Source: Eriocheir sinensis | Taxonomy: Eukaryota > Arthropoda > Malacostraca > Decapoda > Varunidae | DNA length: 64,000 bases | Assembly: GCF_024679095.1 (NCBI RefSeq) | Contig: NW_026111294.1 | Span: 279,119 to 343,118, forward strand | Direction of reading: 5' to 3' | In this document: positions 11,260 through 23,533 of the stretch, in pieces | Position numbering within the stretch: position 1 is the stretch's first letter | Layout of the letters: the number at the start of each line of letters is the position of its first letter | Made by a program: the position numbers and the translations under genes | Notes under the pieces: model-generated | The model's database searches: none | Told to the model about the DNA's origin: nothing | What the model saw: only the letters and a program-made list of their open reading frames with translations

Positions 11260-13330
11260 CCTAAACAGCTGACGGGCTCGCCGGGCCCAGTGACCTCAAC
11301 ACCCACGTGAGGCATTGTACGGCACTGATATGGCTTGAGCCTTGAGGAGCCCCAGACCGGTAAAGAACACGTCCAGTACACGATCTAGCCTGTTACTTAG
11401 CATACAAAGGCCTAGGGAGTCGTGAAGTACTCATATATGAACGCGTAAGCAAAACTTTATTCAACTGGAAAATGGCAGCACCTCCTACTGTAGTGCGGCG
11501 ACGGCCTGATGAACGAGCCTCCCATAACCCACTAGCCAGTGGGGTACCTCTTTGGCCGACTCGGTAAGGAGTGGCTCTCCCGTCACGCTGGTCGCGGGTT
11601 CAATCCCAGGCAGCCGGGGAATACCCACTCCTTGTCTTGATTAATTTCTCGTGTGTTGTTTCGATACACGCAGAGGACGTGTAGGAAAATAGAAAAAGAG
11701 AAAATAAAAAAAAGCCCGGGGCATTACACTACCATATATACAGCCTTACACAAGCTGATACAGGCGCTATCATTGCACAGTGTGACAAACAGAAGATTAG
11801 TGTACATATCTTAACACTAAAACAACACTGGCATGGCCGCTGCAGCCTAAAATTATGAAGGAATATATCCGGTAAAGGCGTGGAGAATGGCAACACCTCC
11901 CGCCATATTTGCGGCCTTATTCGCTGACACTGGTGTACGTTATTACTGCACAGTACGATAAACAGAAGGTTACTGAACATATCTCAGTACTAAAACAACC
12001 CTACACGACATAATAAGGACCGGTACAGCCTTAACATATGGAGAAATGTATCCAGTAGTGAGGAATGGCAACACCCTACAGTTTCCATACTTCCAAAATT
12101 AAGCTCAAAGAGGCAATAACTGTATGATAAACAGAACACACAGTATGATAAACAGAACGTTGATTAACATATCACCAAAACAAACATTAACAACACCAGC
12201 ATGGCCGGTAAAGCCTCAGAACGTGGAGAAATAATATGACAGCTACTCGATCGACCGTCAGCTGGCGGCCCCAATGACCCGTAACTCGCACCACGTAACA
12301 CAGTGATAGACAGCTTCAGGGGCTCATAAACTAGTACAAAACTCGTCCATTACAATACCTAGGCTTTCATTTAGCATAGAAAGACACCGGGAATACTTAA
12401 ATCTGATAGCGACTGCCATCAGCTGGCGACCTCAATGACCCCAAAACTAGGTCACTTAACTCAATGATAGACGGCTTCAGGGGCTCCCACACTGGTACAA
12501 AACACGTCTGTTGCAATACCTAGGCTTTGTTTAGCATAGAAAGACATACTGAAGCGTCAAATGTTCATATACACACATAAGGAAAAAATGGTCAACTTGT
12601 GGGAAACGGCAACACCTCCTACCATGTATACAGGCTTATACCGTGCTTTGTTATCACGCAGCGTGGCTAACAGTGTACTAGTGAAGATATCTGACCACTG
12701 CAATACTGAAGAACAACAACACAATGATCGGTATTGCCTAAAAGCAGGATTAAATATATCGGCTTATGGCACCTCACGCGGCACCCAAGAAATTATTCAA
12801 CAAGACTTTGGGCCCACGGCAACACCTCCCATCACATATACAGGCTTGTACGGGGCTTTGCTATCCCTCAGTGTGCTTAACAACAGACTGAACAAGATAA
12901 CTAACCACTTTGATATGCAGGAACAACACTGCAATAACCGCTATGGCCTAAAAATAGGGTTAAATATATCCTCACATGGCACCCTCACGCCGCAACACAC
13001 GATTCGTACCCAAAATATGCAAGTCGACTCGGCCAAACGGCAACACTTTTCAACACAGGTAACGCTCTCACAGGCCTACGAGGGCGTATATACCTGCACA
13101 GTGCGGGGAATATTACATAACTAAGCCTATTGTACCAGGAAGATAAACATAAACCACACTAGAGTCCCCGCCATGGCCTGAAAAAGGGAGAAATATACCC
13201 TTGGACGGCACCCGCCACATTCTCTCAATCAACCAGGCAGAATGAATGGCACCTGGCCGCATCGGGCGTACAGCCACTCCCGTTGAGGCCTATACTGGAT
13301 CCTAGGGGTGCTGTAGACCTATAAATCAAC
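11260..13330. repeat. Old, highly diverged satellite region
   Basis: Two intermixed families recur. One (about 11265-11430, 12240-12400, 12410-12550) contains TCAGCTGGCG, GGCTTCAGGGGCTC and ACCTAGGCTTT blocks. The other (from about 11725 to 13200) has units of roughly 180-200 bp opening with GGCAACACCTCC and containing ATATACAGGCTTATAC and GCACAGTG blocks. Copies differ at many positions. The 187-codon open frame at 12561-13124 simply covers two such units. Confidence 0.7.
11502..11705 (+). mobile_element. tRNA-derived SINE, family 1, plus orientation
   Basis: Contains GGCCGACTCGGTAAGGAGTG (A-box side) and GGTCGCGGGTTCAATCCC (B-box, GGTTCAATCCC), then a shared body with TTAATTTCTCGTGTGTT and ACACGCAG, and an A-rich end. 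A second copy lies in inverse orientation at 14262-14455. Pol III promoter boxes plus an A-rich tail define a SINE; the tRNA source is not resolved. Confidence 0.8.
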
Positions 13331-13509
13331 CTCAAGATAACTCCTGTCGCCTCAATACGCGATAATGGAAACTTTAACATTCCAAAACTTACATCGGGGT
13401 TGCGTTTTGGGGTTGACCTTTTGACCTTGAGACCCGGAGGAAAAGGAGGAGTTACGTTATCAAGGGAGGGAAAATTAACATAGGAGTGTTTCTACGGCTT
13501 TATTGAGTC

Positions 13510-13800
13510 TATATCTATGTATATATTTACCTATCTGTATGTCTATCTGTCTAACTATACCACTGCAATGACCTCTTTCTATCTATTGACCATTTCTTGT
13601 GTATTTGCCCGTCTGTCTGTCTGTCTATCTGTCTATCTATCTACTTATCTATATCCGTTTATGTTTGTCTATTTAATTATATCTCTGCCTATATATCTAT
13701 CTATCTATCCCTGTGCAATAACCTCAGTATCTATTGGTTTATTATCTGTTATCATGCAATAACCTGTGTAAATCTATCTGTCTGTCTAGCTATTTATCTA
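13510..13800. repeat. TATC/TGTC tetranucleotide microsatellite
   Basis: Interrupted runs of TATC, TGTC and TATA. Open frames here encode only low-complexity Tyr/Leu/Ser/Cys peptides. Confidence 0.9.
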
Positions 13801-13809
13801 TTCTCTTCA

Positions 13810-14165
13810 TTCTGCCCTCTCCTCCTACTCCTCCTCCTCCTCCTTGTTTCATCTTTTCTTTTTATCTCCATCTCTCCCTCTATCTTCTCTTATTGTTTCC
13901 TCCTCCTCCTCCTCGTTTCATTTTTTCTTTTTATCTCCATCTCTCCCTCTACCTTCTCTTATTATTTCCTCCTCCTCCTCCTCCTTTCATCTTTTCTTTT
14001 TATCTCCATCTCTCTCTCTATCTTCTCTTATTGTTTCCTCCTCCTCCATCTCCTCTCATCTTGTCTTTCTTCTCTTTCTCTTTTCAGTTTTCACTCTTCT
14101 TTTCCGCTTCCTCTATTTTCCTCTTTTCTTCCTCCTCCAATCCTCCTCTTTCTCCTCCTTCTCCT
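13810..14165. repeat. Pyrimidine-rich tandem repeat (about 68-70 bp, three to four copies)
   Basis: CTCCTC runs alternate with TTTTTCTTTTTATCTCCATC and CTCTTATT blocks. Three clear copies lie between about 13845 and 14040, followed by a degenerate tail. Confidence 0.85.
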
Positions 14166-14261
14166 AGCTCATACATGTCTTTTGTTCAATATATACTTTC
14201 TCCTTCTATCTGGGTATATGCTAATTGTACCACTACTACTACTACTACTGAAATGCCTGAA

Positions 14262-14455
14262 TTTTTCTCTTTACTATACTCCCACACGACCACTGCGTGT
14301 AACGAAACACACGAGAAATTAATCCAGACAAGGGAAGTTTTGCCGGCGCCGGGGATCGAACCCGCGACCAGCGTAACGGGAGAGCCACTCCTTTACCAGT
14401 CGGCCAAAGAGGTAACCCCCTAGCTAAGTGGGTTATGGGAGGCTCGCCCATCAGG
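14262..14455 (-). mobile_element. tRNA-derived SINE, family 1, minus orientation
   Basis: Reverse complement of the same SINE as 11502-11705. On the minus strand it shows TTTGGCCGACTGGTAAAGGA, then GGTCGCGGGTTCGATCCC (a near-perfect B-box) and TTAATTTCTCGTGTGTTTC. It is better preserved than the first copy around the B-box. Confidence 0.85.
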
Positions 14456-14615
14456 CAAGTCGTGTCACTACACTAGTACTGCTACTACTACTACTAATGA
14501 TAATAACAATATTAATAATAATAATGGATATGAAACATTGCTTGACTGTTTTGCACGTTCTATTTTGCTTTATTTAATTGGACAGCAGATAAAGACATGG
14601 TAATTACAACCAGGT

Positions 14616-14617
<2 letters not shown>

Positions 14618-14659
<42 letters not shown>
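14618..14659. repeat. CA microsatellite
   Basis: About 20 CA units, directly upstream of a LINE 3' fragment. Confidence 0.95.
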
Positions 14660-14660
<1 letters not shown>

Positions 14661-15000
14661 TTGAAGGAGATGGACTTGACGACACTGGAACAAAGAAGGG
14701 AGAGAGGAGATGTGATCACGCTGTATAAGTTGGTAAGTAAGTTTGATGAGGTGGATAGAGATGATCTCTTCTCAACTGTGAGGACACAGGGGCTGAGAGG
14801 ACATGGAAAGAAACTTAATAAAGGAACCTGCTTGAGCGACTTGAAAAAGTAGGTTATATAGTTTTCCACACAGAAGTGTTAACACATGGAACAGCTTGCA
14901 GGAAGAGGTGGTGGAGGCGAGCAGTGTCCACCTAATGAAGGAAAGGCTGGATGAATGTATTTATGGAGACGGGACTATTAGAGCTTAGCTCGGGCCACCT
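14660..15000 (+). mobile_element. CR1/Jockey-like LINE, 3' end of reverse-transcriptase ORF
   Basis: The plus frame reads LKEMDLTTLEQRRERGDVIT then LYKLV, the conserved ERR-RGD block after the RT palm/thumb. After a frame change it continues with FPHRSVNTWNSLQEEVVEAS and MKERLDECI, the usual C-terminal end of these proteins. It begins at the CA tract and is 5'-truncated. Confidence 0.8.
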
Positions 15001-15017
15001 AGACTACAAATAGCTAA

Positions 15018-15720
<703 letters not shown>

Positions 15721-15723
15721 GAC

Positions 15724-15955
15724 CTAAAACGAATCTTTACCAAGACGATTTCCGTTGCCACTTGGATAACCTGGCGCTGGTGGCTGGTCAGGTACTGTTG
15801 ACAGCCACTTGTCCAAGTGGTACTTGAAGGTGTCGGGTGCTACTGCAGTCAGGTTCCTTATGCTGGGAGGCACTGCATTGAATAGGCGTGCTCCAGTGTG
15901 GGTGAAGCTGTTGTGCACGATGGTTTTCACTCTTGAGGACTCTCTTGCCTCGCAT
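15724..15955 (-). mobile_element. LINE A, C-terminal end (displaced by an insertion)
   Basis: The minus frame ends with CEARESSRVKTIVHNSFTHT, GARLFNAVPPSIRNLTAV and FKYHLDKWLSTVPDQP, the typical terminal block of a LINE ORF2. It continues the protein that breaks off at 19431: joining the two sides keeps one frame (...KRTEG / CEARESS...). The two pieces are one element split by LINE B. Confidence 0.85.
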
Positions 15956-18900
15956 TCATCTTCTGCCTCTCCGACTCAGGTTGCCTCTGGGGATGATTTG
16001 AGAATGTCTATTCGGGAGGAAATAGTAGAGATGGACGAGAGAAGAAAAAGGAAAGAATCAGTCATATTCAGGGGTGTAAAGGTCGAGTCTAATGAAGATG
16101 CAAGGACTAGCATTGCAAACATCACTTGCTATCTTCTGAATACCACTCCATCTATGTCTGATTTATTTTGTATTGATAGAAACAAGGGTCTTTACAGAGT
16201 TAAAATTGCCGATGATGACTCGCGTAGGAAGCTAGTGATGGAAGCAAAAAATCTTAGAAACAACCACGAGTTCAATGGCATTTATGTTAATAGGGATTTA
16301 ACATTCAAACAAAAAAAAGAACTGTATGAGAGGCGACAAAGGAACAGGCTAGCTGGTGCCTCAGCTCAGCCTGTAGCCCAGCCTGCCAGTTCTGATTCTC
16401 TTGGCTCAACTGCCCCTTTACTACCCAACTAAATGTTAGTTTGTGTAATGTAAATAGTCTTATCAATAAGGTTGCATTTGTTAAGCACTTCTTATTTTCA
16501 AATAATGCACATGTATTAGGGGTTACTGAGACGGTTAATTAGTACTATTCCAGATGCTGCAGTTTCAATTACTAATTATAACGCATTCAGAAATGACGTT
16601 TCTGGTTCAGTTCATAAACATGGAGTTGTCATTTATGTACACAATTCTTACAGATGTCTCAACATGAACATCAAAATACCTAACGTCTGCTCAGTCTTTC
16701 TTCCAGATTACAAAATATTTATTGTAGTTGTTTATAGACCTCCCTCTTACTCTCTTCAAGACAATAATAAACTCATAGATTTTCTAACAGATTTTTGTAC
16801 TAACAGGGAAGTAATAGTGATTGGTGATTTTAACCTTCCTTCTATCTCTTGGTTACTAGGCGGTGTAAATAATGTAACTGCTAATACTGATAAACTTTTT
16901 CTAGACTGTTTCACCTCATTAGGCCTCACTCAGTGGATTGATGAGCCAACAAACATCAGGGCAGGCAATACTTTAGATCTATTTCTCACTACTGAAACTG
17001 ATCGAGTAGTCTCCTCTAATGTATTTCCCCCATTTCCCAACTGTGATCACTGTGTTATACTTTGTGGCTATATTTTCCAGTAAAAACCTGTGAAGTCAAA
17101 TGTCAGCGCTGCATCTCCTTTCTGGCCTAAAGCCAATTTTAAGCAAATTAATCAATTCTTGTCCACTGTAGACTGGGACTTTGAATTCCAGAATATGAAC
17201 TCTAATGATTCATACAATAAATTTTGTCCTATATAAACTATCTTGGAAGAACATGTGCTCCACAAAAAACTCTTCGCTCCTCATCAAGTGCCCCTTACAA
17301 ACCATGGGAATACAAACCTCCTAGAGCTCTTATAAACATCCGAAAGAATAGTTGGAACCATTACAAACAGATGAGAGCAGTACATGCTAGAAACTCGCTT
17401 TTGAAGCTTTGCAAACATTTCTGGATGTAAATTACCAGTACAGGAACTATTCCACTCAGAAACAGATTTCTTATGAGGAGGACATCCTTAATAATTACTC
17501 AGTTAAGCCCAAATTATTTCACTCGTACATACGCCGGAAAAAAGTAGGCTGTCCTTCCGTTGGTCCTCTCGGTGATGCAGAAAACTTAGTATCCGACCCT
17601 AAAGAGATGGCTCAGCTCTTAGGTGGTGCTTTTTCCTCAGTGTTTACCATACCCTCTGGTCTTCCACAGTCACCACATCAAGTACATGATGGCTCCTTTC
17701 ACCAGATACACTTCACAGTTCATGATGTTGCTAGGGAACTCGGTGCTATTAACCCTTCCACTGCAATGGGACCTGACTCTGTTCATCCAGTATTACTAAA
17801 ACATTGCTCCACTAATTTAGCATATCCTCTGTTTAAAATATTCGTTTCATCTATAAATTCGGGGGAGATTCCTGAAATTTGGAAAAAATCTTCAGTAGTA
17901 CCTATTTTCAAGAATGGTAAACGAAGTGATCCTCTTAACTATCGCCCAGTAAGCCTCACTTCTGTTAGCTGTAAAATTTTAGAGAGAATAATTGTTGCTG
18001 CACTGCATAATTATTTGGAAGCCAATTCAGTACTGAATGTCAACCAGTTTGGTTTTCGCTCTGGCAAGTCTGTGGAGGATCAGCTCTTACTTACGTATGA
18101 TGCAGTCTCTGAGTGGATGGACACGGGCAATATGGTTGATCTTATTCTCTTTGATTTTTCAAAAGCCTTCAACACTATTAATCACCAGATTCTATTTACT
18201 AAACTTAATTCAGTGGGCATTAATGGTGTTATTCTATCTTGGATCAAGACATTTCTATCCCATAGGACTATGGAAGTTGTAGTGGGCGGACAGATCAGTT
18301 CTTCATTTCCAGTAATTAGCGGTGTGCCACAGGGTTCTGTGTTAGGTCCTACTCTTTTCCTTATTTACATAAATCACATCTCCAATACTTTAGTATCAAA
18401 CATAAAATTATTTGCTGATGATCTTGAACTTTATCTTCTGATAAAGCCTCAGAGCCTTAATACAGTGTTGGAGGGCATTAGTATTGTCCAAAGAGATATT
18501 GATTCTTTAATTAAAGTTGCAGAATCGTGGGACTTAAAGATTAATACTGACAAAACTAAACTCATGAGCTTTGGCACTGACCTCCGTCAGTCTTATGATT
18601 TGGGCCTGTATTCATTTTATACTGTTAAAGGCAATCCCCTAAGTTTCAGTTTTGCTGCAGTAGATCTCGGCATAACCACTGATCCGTCATTAAGATTCCA
18701 TCAACATATCCAATCTGTAGTGTCAAAGGCTGCTGGTTTGTCATATTCCTTTCTTAAGTCAACCTTGTGTCGCTCACCTTCCTTTATGGTTAAACTATTC
18801 ATTACACATGTACGTCCACTTCTTGAATTTGCATCCCCAGTATGGAACACAGGTTATATTACTGACTTATCTCTTCTAGAATCAGTTCAGTGTCGATGGA

Positions 18901-19430
18901 CTAAGCTTATCACAGGTTGTGAGACTATGTCTTATGATCAGCGACTTAAAACTTTAAATCTTTACTCTGTGAAAGGAAGACTATTGCGGGCAGATATTAT
19001 TAAATGTTGGAAGATCTTCAATGGTATGTCAGCTATATCACCTACAGATCTATTCACCATGGCACCAACAAGGGATATTACTAGAGGGCACAAGTTCAAA
19101 ATTTTTGTTCCTCACAGCACTTGCGAAGCCAGACATAGATTTTTCTCAGTTCGTGTGGTGAGGCTGTGGAACTCACTCCCCCCAGAGGTAGCAGAGTCAA
19201 CCAACCTAAACTCTTTCAAGAAGGGACTTGCTGAGTTCCTGGGAGACACTTTATTTCATTACTGAGCTCAATCTACTTATTACCATTCTAAACAGGCTTT
19301 TAGTACACTTTCCAGTCTTATCTTTCTTTGTCGTGGATTTCTGTTGTTCTCTAATACACAAGACTGGCGTGCTAGCCACTGTGGGGTTCCCTCCTAGGGA
19401 GCCCAACCAGGTAAGAACCAGGTAAGAACC
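15956..19430 (+). mobile_element. LINE B (CR1/Jockey-like), nearly complete coding region, inserted into LINE A
   Basis: It starts inside ORF1: the frame to 16432 ends ELYERRQRNRLAGASAQP and carries an RRM-like ORF1 segment (KESVIFRGVKV...). ORF2 runs from about 16436 to 19265. Endonuclease blocks include VIGDFNLPSISW (about 16820-16850), NTLDLFLTTE and FPNCDH. Reverse-transcriptase blocks include VVPIFKNGKRSDPLNYRPVS, FGFRSGKS, LFDFSKAFNTINHQI, GVPQGSVLGPTLF and the catalytic LFADDLELY (about 18410-18435). The C-terminus is VRLWNSLPPEVAES. The RT part (17409-19265, 618 codons) is intact, but the upstream part has stops or frame changes near 16535, 17083, 17235 and 17400. The 3' end is a doubled 11-bp repeat (CCAGGTAAGAA) at 19407-19430. 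It is 5'-truncated and inactive as read. Confidence 0.9.
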
Positions 19431-21425
19431 TTCAGTCCTCTTGATGTAGCACAGCCTTCCGCGCCTTGGGTGGTGGTGCTCCTGAAGGCCGGCATTTGGT
19501 ACCAGCTTCTCAAGTGTCTTCACATGTACATGATGATGTACCTGTCTCGGCGCCGCTGTAGTGAGTAGAGATGCAGGTGCTGTAGCCTTTCCCAGTAGTT
19601 GAGGTGCTCCATACCCTCAATATGGCTGGTAAATGTTCTCTGCACTGCCTCTATCCTTGATATATCTCCCACTCTGTGTGGGGACCACAGCTGGCAGCAG
19701 TACTCCAGCCTAGGGAGCACCAAGGATTTCCACAGTGTCAGCATACAGTCCTGTTTCCTGGTTCTGAAGGTGCGTAGTATCCAACCAGTGAGTCTTGGGG
19801 CTGTTGCTGTGATCTTGTCGTAGTGCAACGTGAAGGTGGCGTCATCACTCACATACACTCCAAGATCCTTGACGTGGTGTTTGCTTTCGATAGTTTGCTG
19901 GTTGCAGATGTAACTTGTTGTGGTCTTCAGCTCCTGTAGTGGGCCATATCTAAGTGCCTCAAATTTGTCACTGTTTAGCAGCATGTTGTTCTCCTCTGCC
20001 CAAGTTATCACTCGGTCCACGTCAGCTTGTAGCAGGGCAGTGTCACTGTGGGCTTGTTGTACATGTTTAAGGATCCTCGTGTCGTCTGCGAAGGATGTGG
20101 CCTGGGCATGCTGGAGGTCTTGATCGATGTCTTGTATCATGACCAGGAACAGGAGTGGTCCCAGCACCGAGCCTTGAGGAACGCCACTTTTGACTGGGCT
20201 GGGTCAAGATAAACTGCCCTGGACTGACACTTGTTGAGTTCGGCCTGTGAGGAAACTGTGGATCCATTTTCCTAGGTTACCACTGATACCATGAGCCCTG
20301 AGTTTGTGTAGCAGTAGCCCATGGTCCACCTTATCGAAGGCCTTGGCGAAGTCTAGGTAGATGACGTCTGCGTTCCTGCCCTCCCGCACTGCCTCGAGTA
20401 TTCCTTGGTGGTGCTTCAGTAGCTGTGAGAGACAGGAACGACCTCTCCTAAATCCGTGCTGTCCCTCGTTTAAGGTGTTCCTCTTTTCTAGGTGGTCGAC
20501 GAGCTTTGTGCAGATGATCTTCTCAGTTATTTTAATGAGGTGTGATGTTAAGACCACAGGACGGTAATTCTTGGCTTGTCCTCTGCTGCCACCTTTGTGG
20601 ATGGGAGTTACTATCCCGGTCTTTAGTAGTGGCGGGACTGTCGCTTCACTTAGTGATTTGTGCCACAGTAGCTGAAGTGGTTTTGCTAGCTCATTCCTGC
20701 AGTTTCTTAGCAGTATGGCATGGAAGCCGTCCGGTCCTGCTGCTGAGTCCGGTGCAATACTGTTGATGGCTGCTACAATGTCCCCGGTTTCTAATTCTAT
20801 ATCGGTGAGCAGCTGGTGATCTTCTGTTGGGGCTTGGAAGAAGGAGATAGGGTTTGTTACCATCTTGTTCGGCAGTGGGGTGCTGAAGACACTGTCGTAC
20901 TGTTGGCGGAGCAGCTCAGCCATTCCTTTGGGCAGCTCACAGTCTCATTACCGTCCGTTATCAGAGGGCCTACTGGGGCACGTCCGTTGAGTTTTTTCTG
21001 GGCGTACGTGAAGAAGTATTTTGAGTTCTCCTTGATGTTTGACACTGCCCTTCTTTCATCTCTGGCTCTCTCTTGCTCATGGGATTCCATCAGTTGATGT
21101 TCCAAGGAATCTAGCTGGTCTTGAATCCGACTCCTTGTTGTTGTGTGGTGCTCTGGAACACTGAGTAATTTTTTCTTCAGAGTTGACCTTTTTCTCATTA
21201 GGATTTTCCTGTCCCTTGGGATGAGCTGCTTTGTCCGGTTACCTTTCCGTGGGGTCCACCGTTTGCAGATGTCCAGGGCCTTTTCCTGTAGGAGCATCAG
21301 TGAGGTGTTAACATCCTTCCCTGTCATAAGCGCTTCCCAGTCGGCAAGTTCAAGTTCCGCTCGGATTTGGTCCCAGTTCACCTTTAGGCTGACACCACCA
21401 GCTTGTAACCTTCATGGCAGCAATC
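19431..21425 (-). mobile_element. LINE A (CR1/Jockey-like), reverse transcriptase part
   Basis: On the minus strand, from 21381: a linker region (WDQIRAELELADWEALMTGK...), SNIKENSKYFFTYAQKKLNG, then at 20923-20204 RT blocks AAGPDGFHAILL, VTPIHKGG, AKNYRPVVLTS, HGFRRGRSC and VIYLDFAKAFDKVDHGLL. At 20167-19520 follow the catalytic SFADDTRIL, KDLGVYVSDD and RRRDRYIIMYM, and then HPRRGRLCYIKRTEG at the LINE B junction. Frame changes lie near 20200, 20860 and 19522. The 5' part is lost at about 21425, where an inverted-repeat/minisatellite block begins. Its last 230 bp are found at 15724-15955. Confidence 0.9.
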
Positions 21426-21429
21426 AAGA

Positions 21430-21560
21430 CTCACTCCTTCGCTACAATGTTGTATGAACAAGTGCACCCAGGATTATTTATGGAGGCTAACATCATTATA
21501 GTGTTGGCGGCCCTGCGATGGTGACGCTCATCATCAGCGGCAGTAAATGTGAACACCAAC
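21430..21560 (+). repeat. Left arm of imperfect inverted repeat flanking the first 35-bp array
   Basis: Starts CACTCCTTCGCTACAATGTT and contains AAGTGCA, GAGGCTAAC, GGCGGCCCT and CATCAGCGGC blocks in the same order as the reverse complement of 23125-23252. Confidence 0.75.
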
Positions 21561-21584
21561 GAGAGTGTCTGTGCCATCCAAGGG

Positions 21585-23113
21585 TGGGCTGTCTTGGGTG
21601 GTGGCCAGTGTGTGTGGGAGGGCTGTCTTGGGTGGTGGGCCAGTGTGTGTGGGAGGGCTGTCTTGGGTGGTGGGCCAGTGTCTGTGGGAGGGCTGTCTTG
21701 GGTGGTGGCCAGTGTCTGTGGGAGGGCTGTCTTGGGTGGTGGCCAGTGTGTGTGGGAGGGCTGTCTTGGGTGGTGGGCCAGTGTGTGTGGGAGGGCTGTC
21801 TTGGGTGGTGGCCAGTGTGTGTGGGAGGGCTGTCTTGGGTGGTGGGCCAGTGTGTGGGAGGGCTGTCCTGGGTGGTGGGCCAGTGTGTGTGGGAGGGCTG
21901 TCCTGGGTGGTGGCCAGTGTGTGGGTGGGCTGTCTTGGGTGGTGGGCCAGTGTGTGTGGGAGGGCTGTCTTGGGTGGTGGGCCAGTGTGTGTGGGAGGGC
22001 TGTCTTGGGTGGTGGCCAGCATGTGTGGGAGGGCTGTCTTGGGTGGTGGGCCAGTGTGTGTGGGAGGGCTGTCTTGGGTGGTGGGCCAGTGTGTGTGGGA
22101 GGGCTGTCTTGGGTGGTGGGCCAGTGTGTGGGAGGGCTGTCCTGGGTGGTGGGCCAGTGGGGTTGGGCGGGCTGTCCTGGGTGGTGGGCCAGTGTGTGTG
22201 GGAGGGCTGTCCTGGGTGGTGGGCCAGTGTGTGTGGGAGGGCTGTCCTGGGTGGTGGGCCAGTGTGTGTGGGAGGGCTGTCCTGGGTGGTGGGCCAGTGT
22301 CTGGGAGGGCTGTCCTGGGTGGTGGCCAGTGTCTGTGGGAGGGCTGTCCTGGGTGGTGGGCCAGTGTGTGGGAGGGCTGTCCTGGGTGGTGGGCCAGTGT
22401 GTGTGGGAGGGCTGTCCTGGGTGGTGGGCCAGTGTGTGTGGGAGGGCTGTCCTGGGTGGTGGGCCAGTGTGTGTGGGAGGGCTGTCCTGGGTGGTGGGCC
22501 AGTGTGTGTGGGAGGGCTGTCCTGGGTGGTGGGCCAGTGTGTGGGATGGCTGTCCTGGGTGGTGGGCCAGTGTGTGTGGGAGGGCTGTCCTGGGTGGTGG
22601 GCCAGTGTGTGTGGGAGGGCTGTCCTGGGTGGTGGGCCAGTGTGTGTGGGAGGGCTGTCCTGGGTGGTGGGCCAGTGTGTGTGGGAGGGCTGTCCTGGGT
22701 GGTGGGCCAGTGTGTGTGGGAGGGCTGTCCTGGGTGGTGGGCCAGTGTGTGTGGGAGGGCTGTCCTGGGTGGTGGGCCAGTGTGTGTGGGAGGGCTGTCT
22801 TGGGTGGTGGCCAGTGTCTGTGGGAGGGCTGTCCTGGGTGGTGGGCCAGTGTGTGTGGGAGGGCTGTCCTGGGTGGTGGGCCAGTGTGTGTGGGAGGGCT
22901 GTCCTGGGTGGTGGCCAGTGTGTGGGAGGGCTGTCCTGGGTGGTGGGCCAGTGTGTGTGGGAGGGCTGTCCTGGGTGGTGGGCCAGTGTGTGTGGGAGGG
23001 CTGTCCTGGGTGGTGGGCCAGTGTGTGTGGGAGGGCTGTCCTGGGTGGTGGGCCAGTGTGTGTGGGAGGGCTGTCCTGGGGGGTGGGCCAGTGTGTGTGG
23101 GAGGGCTGTCTTG
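21585..23113. repeat. 35-bp minisatellite, array 1 (about 44 copies)
   Basis: Tandem units with GGGCCAGTGTGTGTGGGAGG followed by GCTGTCCTGGGTGGT. Variants of 31-34 bp lack one or more bases (GGCCAGT, or one GT pair missing). All three forward frames are open because the unit lacks stops, giving 500-600 residue periodic translations that are not genes. C/T and G/C variants alternate along the array, and the left end uses the CTTGGG form. Confidence 0.95.
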
Positions 23114-23124
23114 GGTTACCGTTA

Positions 23125-23252
23125 TCGTTGATGAGGTTTCAGGCCCTGCTGCTCCGCCGCTGATGCAGCGCTCTACGAGGGCCGTCAACAATTTCAACGT
23201 TAGCCTCAATAATAGTCTTCCATGCACTTATTCTCAAACATTGTAGTGAGTG
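23125..23252 (-). repeat. Right arm of imperfect inverted repeat flanking the first 35-bp array
   Basis: The reverse complement reads CACTCACTCACTACAATGTT, then AAGTGCA, GAGGCTAAC, GACGGCCCT and CATCAGCGGC, matching the left arm at 21430-21560. By eye about three quarters of positions agree. Confidence 0.75.
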
Positions 23253-23533
23253 AGTGAGTGTCTTAATTTCTTTTACGAATAATATCACGTATAACAACTA
23301 GTTCAGTGTTCATGTCCACTATTTTCATTATAGTATCACAATTAAATATTCAACAATTATTTCCAGCACACTGAACATTCATCACACACAATTTATGTTT
23401 CAGTACAGACACTATAATTAATAGCCATGATCAGTCATGTTACGAATTCTCTCAATTTCAGTCTGGAAAACTAGACAACACTGGTCATTCACTGAGTGGA
23501 TGATTTCAGGCTTCTTGTATTACCTCACACAAT
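23253..23533. other. AT-rich stretch without gene
   Basis: AT-rich sequence between the right inverted-repeat arm and the ORF1 relic. It may be the remains of the ORF1-ORF2 spacer of a retrotransposon, but nothing specific is visible. Confidence 0.4.

Noticed and set aside
11502..11600. A functional tRNA gene
   Set aside because: Only promoter-box regions resemble a tRNA; the cloverleaf cannot be completed and a second diverged copy has the same non-tRNA body, so it is a SINE.
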